A program made the position numbers and the translations under genes. Positions 30,466-33,514 of a DNA stretch of 33,514 nucleotides are shown here, piece after piece (the first letter of the stretch is position 1; every line of letters begins with the position of its first letter). Location of the stretch: the NCBI GenBank assembly GCA_934670025.1, contig CAKUOS010000020.1, forward strand, positions 1-33,514, read 5' to 3'. Under the pieces are notes generated by a model. It ran no database searches and was not told the origin of the DNA. It was given only the letters and a program-made list of their open reading frames with translations. Source of the stretch: an uncultured Oscillospiraceae bacterium (GTDB taxonomy: Bacteria > Bacillota > Clostridia > Oscillospirales > Oscillospiraceae).

Positions 30466-31677
30466 CTATGCCTTTTTTACGGCCTGAATCCCCTCGATAA
30501 AGCTGTCCATGCGCTTGGCACTTTCTTTCCGCATTTGCTCTGTTACATGGGCGTAAGTGTCCAATGTAAATGCCGCAGTGTGGTGGCCTAAATTCTCTTG
30601 CACTGTCTTGATGTCATCGCCAGAGCGGAGCGCGGCAACTGCATAGCTGTGTCGGAGATCATGAAAACGTGCGTCTGGAACGCCCGCTGCGGAGGCCAGC
30701 TTTTTAAAATGCAGATAGACGGTTTGAGCACACAAATTCTTTCCAAGCGGATTTGTAAAAACAAGGTCAAGCGGGTTGCTCCATGCAGGGCCGGCTTTCA
30801 GCCGCTGCTCGTTCTGCGTCTTTCGCTGCTTGGTCAAAATCTGCATGACGTATTTCGCCGGTGCAACAATACGGCTTTTCCCGTTTTTGGTCGGAGCAAG
30901 GATATATTCGCCGCCGGTGCCGCGCACTTTCTGAAGCTGCTGTTTTATGGTGATCGTGCCGCCTTTGAAATCAATGCAGTCCCATGTCAGTCCCAACACT
31001 TCCCCCTCGCGCATCCCGGTGAAAAGTGTCACTAGGTAAACTGCTTCGTATTTGTGCCCTTTGATTATGTTGAGAAAGGCAACCATTTCCGCGTCCGCAA
31101 GCGGCTTAATCTCAGCTTTCTGAACTTTCGGAAGATCGGGCTTGTCCGCCGGGTTGTGGCGGGTATAGCCGAGTGAAACGGCCTTTTCCAGCGCCTTGTG
31201 CAGCGTTCCATGAACATTCTTTTTGGATTTCGCCGAAAGCGGCTCTTTGGTACGCTTATTTGTGAGATTGTTATAAAGCCGCTGGACGTCAACTGCATTT
31301 AATTCTGACAGATGCCTTGCCCCTATGGCCGGCTTCAGATGCTGTTCAATGTTGGCTTTGTAGCTTTCTACCGTGCGCGGCTTCACGCTGTTCAGATACT
31401 CCGCAGCCCAAGTATTGAGCCATTGCCCGACGGTCATTTTTGACGGTTCAAAATAGTCTCCGTCATTGACGGCGACAGCGGCGGCCTGCATTTTCTCGCG
31501 CACCTCTTTTTGTGTCTTGCCTGAGAAGCTGCGTCGGATCTGCTTACCGGTGCCGGGGTCAACGCCGACCGTTACCCTTGCTTCCCAATATGAATATTCC
31601 CGGCCTTCCCGAAGGACGGTCTTCTTGCGAATACTGCCCGTGCCCTGTGCGGCACGGGTATTTTTCTTTCTTGGCAT
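30466..31677 (-). CDS. int: Tyrosine-type site-specific integrase
   Basis: 403 aa. Phage/ICE integrase that cuts and joins att sites. Domains in order: a basic N-terminal arm-binding domain (about 1-75, including 'YWEARVTVGVDPGTGKQIRR'), a SAM-like core-binding domain (about 80-175, 'TVGQWLNTWAAEYL') and the catalytic domain (about 190-390). Catalytic residues are R223 in 'FTGMREGE', K264 in 'APTKNGKSR', H339-x-x-R342 in 'RFHDLRHSYA', H365 in 'ENLGHHT' and nucleophile Y375 in 'LDTYAHV'. GGAGG precedes the ATG. The gene ends about 90 bases from the tRNA-Leu, the expected arrangement for integration into a tRNA 3' end. Confidence 0.96.
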   Translation of the reverse strand: MPRKKNTRAAQGTGSIRKKTVLREGREYSYWEARVTVGVDPGTGKQIRRSFSGKTQKEVREKMQAAAVAVNDGDYFEPSKMTVGQWLNTWAAEYLNSVKPRTVESYKANIEQHLKPAIGARHLSELNAVDVQRLYNNLTNKRTKEPLSAKSKKNVHGTLHKALEKAVSLGYTRHNPADKPDLPKVQKAEIKPLADAEMVAFLNIIKGHKYEAVYLVTLFTGMREGEVLGLTWDCIDFKGGTITIKQQLQKVRGTGGEYILAPTKNGKSRIVAPAKYVMQILTKQRKTQNEQRLKAGPAWSNPLDLVFTNPLGKNLCAQTVYLHFKKLASAAGVPDARFHDLRHSYAVAALRSGDDIKTVQENLGHHTAAFTLDTYAHVTEQMRKESAKRMDSFIEGIQAVKKA

Positions 31678-31745
31678 TGTAATTCCTCCCGTTTTCTTGT
31701 ATGATGAGAGGGCAGTAGGCCGTGCAAAGTTTACTGCCCCTATAG

Positions 31746-31782
31746 CCGTCCCCCGGTGTTCGCAGCACCGGGGGCGGTTTTA
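31746..31782 (+). terminator. Plus-strand terminator-like hairpin between integrase and repressor genes
   Basis: CCCCCGGTG (31750-31758) pairs with CACCGGGGG (31766-31774), extended by CCG/CGG, then TTTTAT. The U-run is on the plus strand, so it would not stop the flanking minus-strand genes. Confidence 0.55.
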
Positions 31783-31795
31783 TCTATATCTACAC

Positions 31796-32278
31796 TTAAT
31801 CGTACTGTGGCAAGGCTTCTTTGTCGCCTTTGGCAATTTCACCTTCGATCCATGAGCGATATAGATCATAAGAGATTGTATCATTATCAAGTAACTCGCG
31901 CATTTTGTAATGCTTGCTAATAAAGTCTTGGGTGGCCATGTCCTGAATATCAACTCCATGACCAGCGTCATAAATGAAGTTTCCGCGAAATGCTGTATCT
32001 AACTTATCAATTACACGGATTACATCTCCATAAGTTTCAATTTTTATGGCATCACAATTTGTGCTATGGTTTGCTTCGTCAACAAGAAAAGCAAGAGACA
32101 CATTTAATGCGCTGGCAATGGAGGCGGCATTTGTTAGAGTGGGTTCTTTTGCGCATTTTTCGTAACTGGAAATCATTTGCGTTGATACATTGGCAAGCGC
32201 GGCTAATTCCGCTTGCGTCATACCTTTTTCTTGGCGCAAATGCTTCAATTTTTTTCCGAAGACCTCTTTGATATTCAT
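31796..32278 (-). CDS. XRE-family repressor (Cro/C1-type HTH)
   Basis: 160 aa. The N-terminal helix-turn-helix (about 7-62) reads 'LRQEKGMTQAELAALANVS', 'TQMISSYEKCAKEPTL' and 'LNVSLAFLVDE', typical of phage immunity repressors. The C-terminal half ('YDLYRSWIEGEIAKGDKE') is a short oligomerisation or regulatory tail without the Ser/Lys self-cleavage peptidase of LexA-like repressors. GAAAGGAG precedes the ATG. It has its own near-consensus promoter with a palindrome on the -10 (32300-32310), so it probably represses itself and the divergent early promoter. Confidence 0.9.
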   Translation of the reverse strand: MNIKEVFGKKLKHLRQEKGMTQAELAALANVSTQMISSYEKCAKEPTLTNAASIASALNVSLAFLVDEANHSTNCDAIKIETYGDVIRVIDKLDTAFRGNFIYDAGHGVDIQDMATQDFISKHYKMRELLDNDTISYDLYRSWIEGEIAKGDKEALPQYD

Positions 32279-32299
32279 ACGTGAACATCTCCTTTCGTT

Positions 32300-32331
32300 G
32301 ATACTGTATCACGGAACGGTACTTTTGTCAA
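32300..32331 (-). promoter_or_regulatory. Repressor promoter with operator-like palindrome
   Basis: On the minus strand: TTGACA (32326-32331), 17-bp spacer, TACAGT (32303-32308). The 11-bp palindrome GATACTGTATC (32300-32310) covers the -10. Confidence 0.75.
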
Positions 32332-32377
32332 CAATAGCAATAATAAAATCTTATATTTTCAATAAACTATGATATGG

Positions 32378-32406
32378 TTGAAAATAACAACAAAAATGTG
32401 TATAAT
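32378..32406 (+). promoter_or_regulatory. Early rightward promoter of the element
   Basis: TTGAAA (32378-32383), 17-bp spacer, TATAAT (32401-32406). It drives the small DNA-binding genes and the replication gene, divergent from the repressor. Confidence 0.8.
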
Positions 32407-32452
32407 GAAAATGAAAGGAGCGAAAGCCCACATTTAGAAGGAGATATGAAAA

Positions 32453-32632
32453 ATGTGCAACAAAGATGTTAGACAGGCTGCGGCGAGTGCGGGTGTTCGT
32501 CTCTGGCAGATCGCAGCCGCAATTGGACTGAACGACGGCAACTTTTCCAGAAAATTGCGGATGGAGCTACCTGCGGAAGAAAAACAAAAAATCTTCGGAA
32601 TCATCGAAAAACTGTCGAAGGAGGCGGGGTAA
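32453..32632 (+). CDS. Small phage-type protein, possible HTH
   Basis: 59 aa. It begins MCNKDVRQAAASAGVRLWQI, then 'AAAIGLNDGNFSRKLRMELP'. The helix pattern with 'LWQIAAAIGLNDGNFSRKLR' is that of a short helix-turn-helix, as in small phage regulators of clostridial prophages. GAAGGAG lies seven to twelve bases upstream of the ATG. An ATG at 32446 is out of frame and stops at once. It ends TAATG, sharing a base with the next start, so the two are translated together. Function uncertain: Cro-like or accessory regulator. Confidence 0.75.
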   Translation: MCNKDVRQAAASAGVRLWQIAAAIGLNDGNFSRKLRMELPAEEKQKIFGIIEKLSKEAG

Positions 32633-32829
32633 TGGAACGTACGGAACAATTGGCATTCACGCCCTCGCAGGCGGCAATGGCAGCCAGTGTCAGCAGACCG
32701 ACGATCTACCGCTGGATGCGGCTTGACGGCTTCCCTGTTGCGCGTATCGGCGGCTGCACACGGATTCCAGCGGAAGCGTTCCGGGAGTGGCTTAACCGGC
32801 AGGCGGGGGTGAGAGAAAATGCAAATTGA
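32632..32829 (+). CDS. Helix-turn-helix (excisionase/MerR-like) DNA-binding protein
   Basis: 65 aa. HTH_17-type domain: 'FTPSQAAMAASVSRPTIYRW' is the recognition helix-turn-helix, and 'GCTRIPAEAFREWLNRQ' is the beta-wing and last helix. Proteins of this size are excisionases or small phage regulators. The start is coupled to the preceding gene (TAATG) with GGAGG just upstream. The end overlaps the next gene by 11 bases. Excisionase is plausible since an integrase is present, but it is not next to the integrase. Confidence 0.82.
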   Translation: MERTEQLAFTPSQAAMAASVSRPTIYRWMRLDGFPVARIGGCTRIPAEAFREWLNRQAGVRENAN

Positions 32830-33244
32830 AAAAGAAAAAGCCCTTGCCGGTGCTGCAACACCGACAAGGGCAGCGGGAAACGGTTTGCCGACCATGTATC
32901 CCACAAAGGATTTTACCACAAATTCAGAAAAAGTTCTATTCATTTTTGATTTGCTTCGTCCCGGCGCAGAAAACGGCACGACGCTGCGGGAGCTTGTCAG
33001 GCTGACGGGGCAGGATGAGCGGGAAGTCAGACGACGTATTCAGGTGGAGCGCAAGGCGGGCAAGCTGATCCTGTCGGATTGCCTACACGGATATTTCCTG
33101 CCTGAACGTCCGGAAGATGTGCAGCGCTTTGCCCGCTCCATGAGCCGCCGGGCCGCTGAGATTGCCAGAATCGCCCGCTCAGCAGAAGCGGCGCTTGCGG
33201 ATATGGCTGGGCAAGAGCGGATCGCGGGGTGGAACGATGGCTAA
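32819..33244 (+). CDS. Phage-type winged-helix protein, function unknown
   Basis: 141 aa. The middle part reads as a winged-helix DNA-binding unit: 'LRELVRLTGQDEREVRRRIQ', then 'VERKAGKLILSD' and the wing 'GYFLPERPED'. The C-terminus is a long Ala/Arg-rich helix ('SRRAAEIARIARSAEAALAD'). The N-terminal 45 residues are low-complexity and may be disordered. GAGAG just upstream serves as a ribosome-binding site. The end overlaps the next gene by eight bases. I recall similar proteins ahead of replication genes in clostridial prophages but no assigned role. Confidence 0.78.
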   Translation: MQIEKEKALAGAATPTRAAGNGLPTMYPTKDFTTNSEKVLFIFDLLRPGAENGTTLRELVRLTGQDEREVRRRIQVERKAGKLILSDCLHGYFLPERPEDVQRFARSMSRRAAEIARIARSAEAALADMAGQERIAGWNDG

Positions 33245-33514
33245 ACGAAGAATGTTTTCCCTTGACGTTGTGGATACAGATACGTTTCTCGACTTACCAG
33301 CAAGTTCTCAATCCCTGTACTTCCACCTCGGTATGCGGGCAGACGACGATGGTTTTGTATCATCTCCAAAACGCATTACGGCGATGGTAAACGCGTCAGG
33401 TGATGACTTGAAGCTATTGATGGCAAAGGGATTCGTAATCCCGTTTGATTCTGGTGTGTGCGTTATTCGGGACTGGAAGGTGAACAATTACATTCAGAGT
33501 GATCGATATACTCC
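33237..33514 (+). CDS. Phage replisome organiser N-terminal part (runs off the window)
   Basis: At least 92 residues, open to the last base. It begins MAKRRMFSLDVVDTDTFLDL, then 'PASSQSLYFHLGMRADDDG', 'FVSSPKRITAMV' and 'DWKVNNYIQSDRYTP'. This is the typical N-terminus of DnaD-like phage replication-initiation proteins of Firmicutes prophages, which load the host helicase at the phage origin. It overlaps the preceding gene by eight bases. The DnaD-type C-terminal domain would be outside the window. Confidence 0.85.
   Translation, partial: MAKRRMFSLDVVDTDTFLDLPASSQSLYFHLGMRADDDGFVSSPKRITAMVNASGDDLKLLMAKGFVIPFDSGVCVIRDWKVNNYIQSDRYT

Larger units (their letters stand above)
30364..33514. mobile_element. 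Prophage-like integrated element (left part), inserted at tRNA-Leu
   Basis: The 3' end of the tRNA, a tyrosine integrase pointing toward the tRNA, a Cro/C1-type repressor, a divergent early promoter, small DNA-binding proteins and a replication-protein start follow in the standard order of a temperate phage lysogeny/early module. Base composition becomes clearly more A/T-rich, most visibly at 31.8-32.5 kb. The right end and second att site are outside the window, so a phage, a satellite or another integrative element cannot be told apart. Confidence 0.75.

Noticed and set aside
31559..31768. A 69-codon minus-strand frame overlapping the integrase start
   Set aside because: It is out of frame with the integrase, whose motifs and ribosome-binding site are clear, and it has no domain.

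Overview
The window looks like the chromosome of a GC-rich, gut-type Clostridia bacterium, most likely Oscillospiraceae-like. The signs are strong AGGAGG ribosome-binding sites, sigma-A promoters with 17-bp spacers, a Gram-positive lipobox lipoprotein, an MsmX-type ATPase, a DUF624 protein, an RpiR regulator and a YesM/YesN-type two-component pair. This placement rests on gene families and style, not on a marker gene. Everything up to about 30.4 kb reads as resident metabolic DNA. From the tRNA-Leu gene onward the window enters an integrated, prophage-like element with a lower GC content by eye.

Layout. (1) 1-912: 3' part of a multitask sugar-ABC ATPase gene. (2) 958-1589: a gene-free stretch packed with palindromes, including two copies of a structured repeat that recurs at 17.0 kb. 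(3) 1590-4699, minus strand: DUF624 membrane protein, one-TM protein, Gfo/Idh/MocA oxidoreductase, ThuA-like protein. (4) 4908-6234, plus strand: LacX-type aldose 1-epimerase, then a small coiled-coil protein with exact 21-bp tandem repeats and its own consensus promoter. (5) 6286-9865, minus strand: Ldh_2-family 2-hydroxyacid dehydrogenase, LarA-type nickel racemase, malic enzyme. (6) 10067-15911, plus strand and divergent from (5): GlcD-like flavoprotein, two-cluster Fe-S protein, FGGY kinase, EtfB, EtfA, followed by an RpiR regulator with its own promoter. (7) 16826-17391: a second palindrome-rich, gene-free stretch. (8) 17392-20638: sugar-binding lipoprotein and two permeases with no ATPase, then a YesN/YesM-type response regulator and sensor kinase (20818-24131). 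(9) 24302-30214: FucI/AraA-like isomerase, class II aldolase, PfkB kinase, DUF4867 protein, IolB-like isomerase, MFS transporter. (10) 30287-33514: tRNA-Leu(CAG), integrase, repressor, divergent early genes and a replication-protein start.

How it may work together (inference). A carbohydrate or sugar acid enters through the ABC importer, perhaps powered by the orphan MsmX-type ATPase, and through the MFS carrier. Isomerase, kinase and aldolase activities then cleave it to triose-level products. The divergent pair of operons looks like a 2-hydroxyacid module. LarA interconverts stereoisomers. Ldh_2 and a flavin/Fe-S/ETF dehydrogenase oxidise them by two electron routes, and malic enzyme decarboxylates malate to pyruvate. 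The most unusual items are that hydroxyacid module (with an Fe-S partner whose CCG domains have lost their cysteines), the isomerase/DUF4867/IolB-like operon, and a repeat family whose three copies keep the same stems with different sequences.
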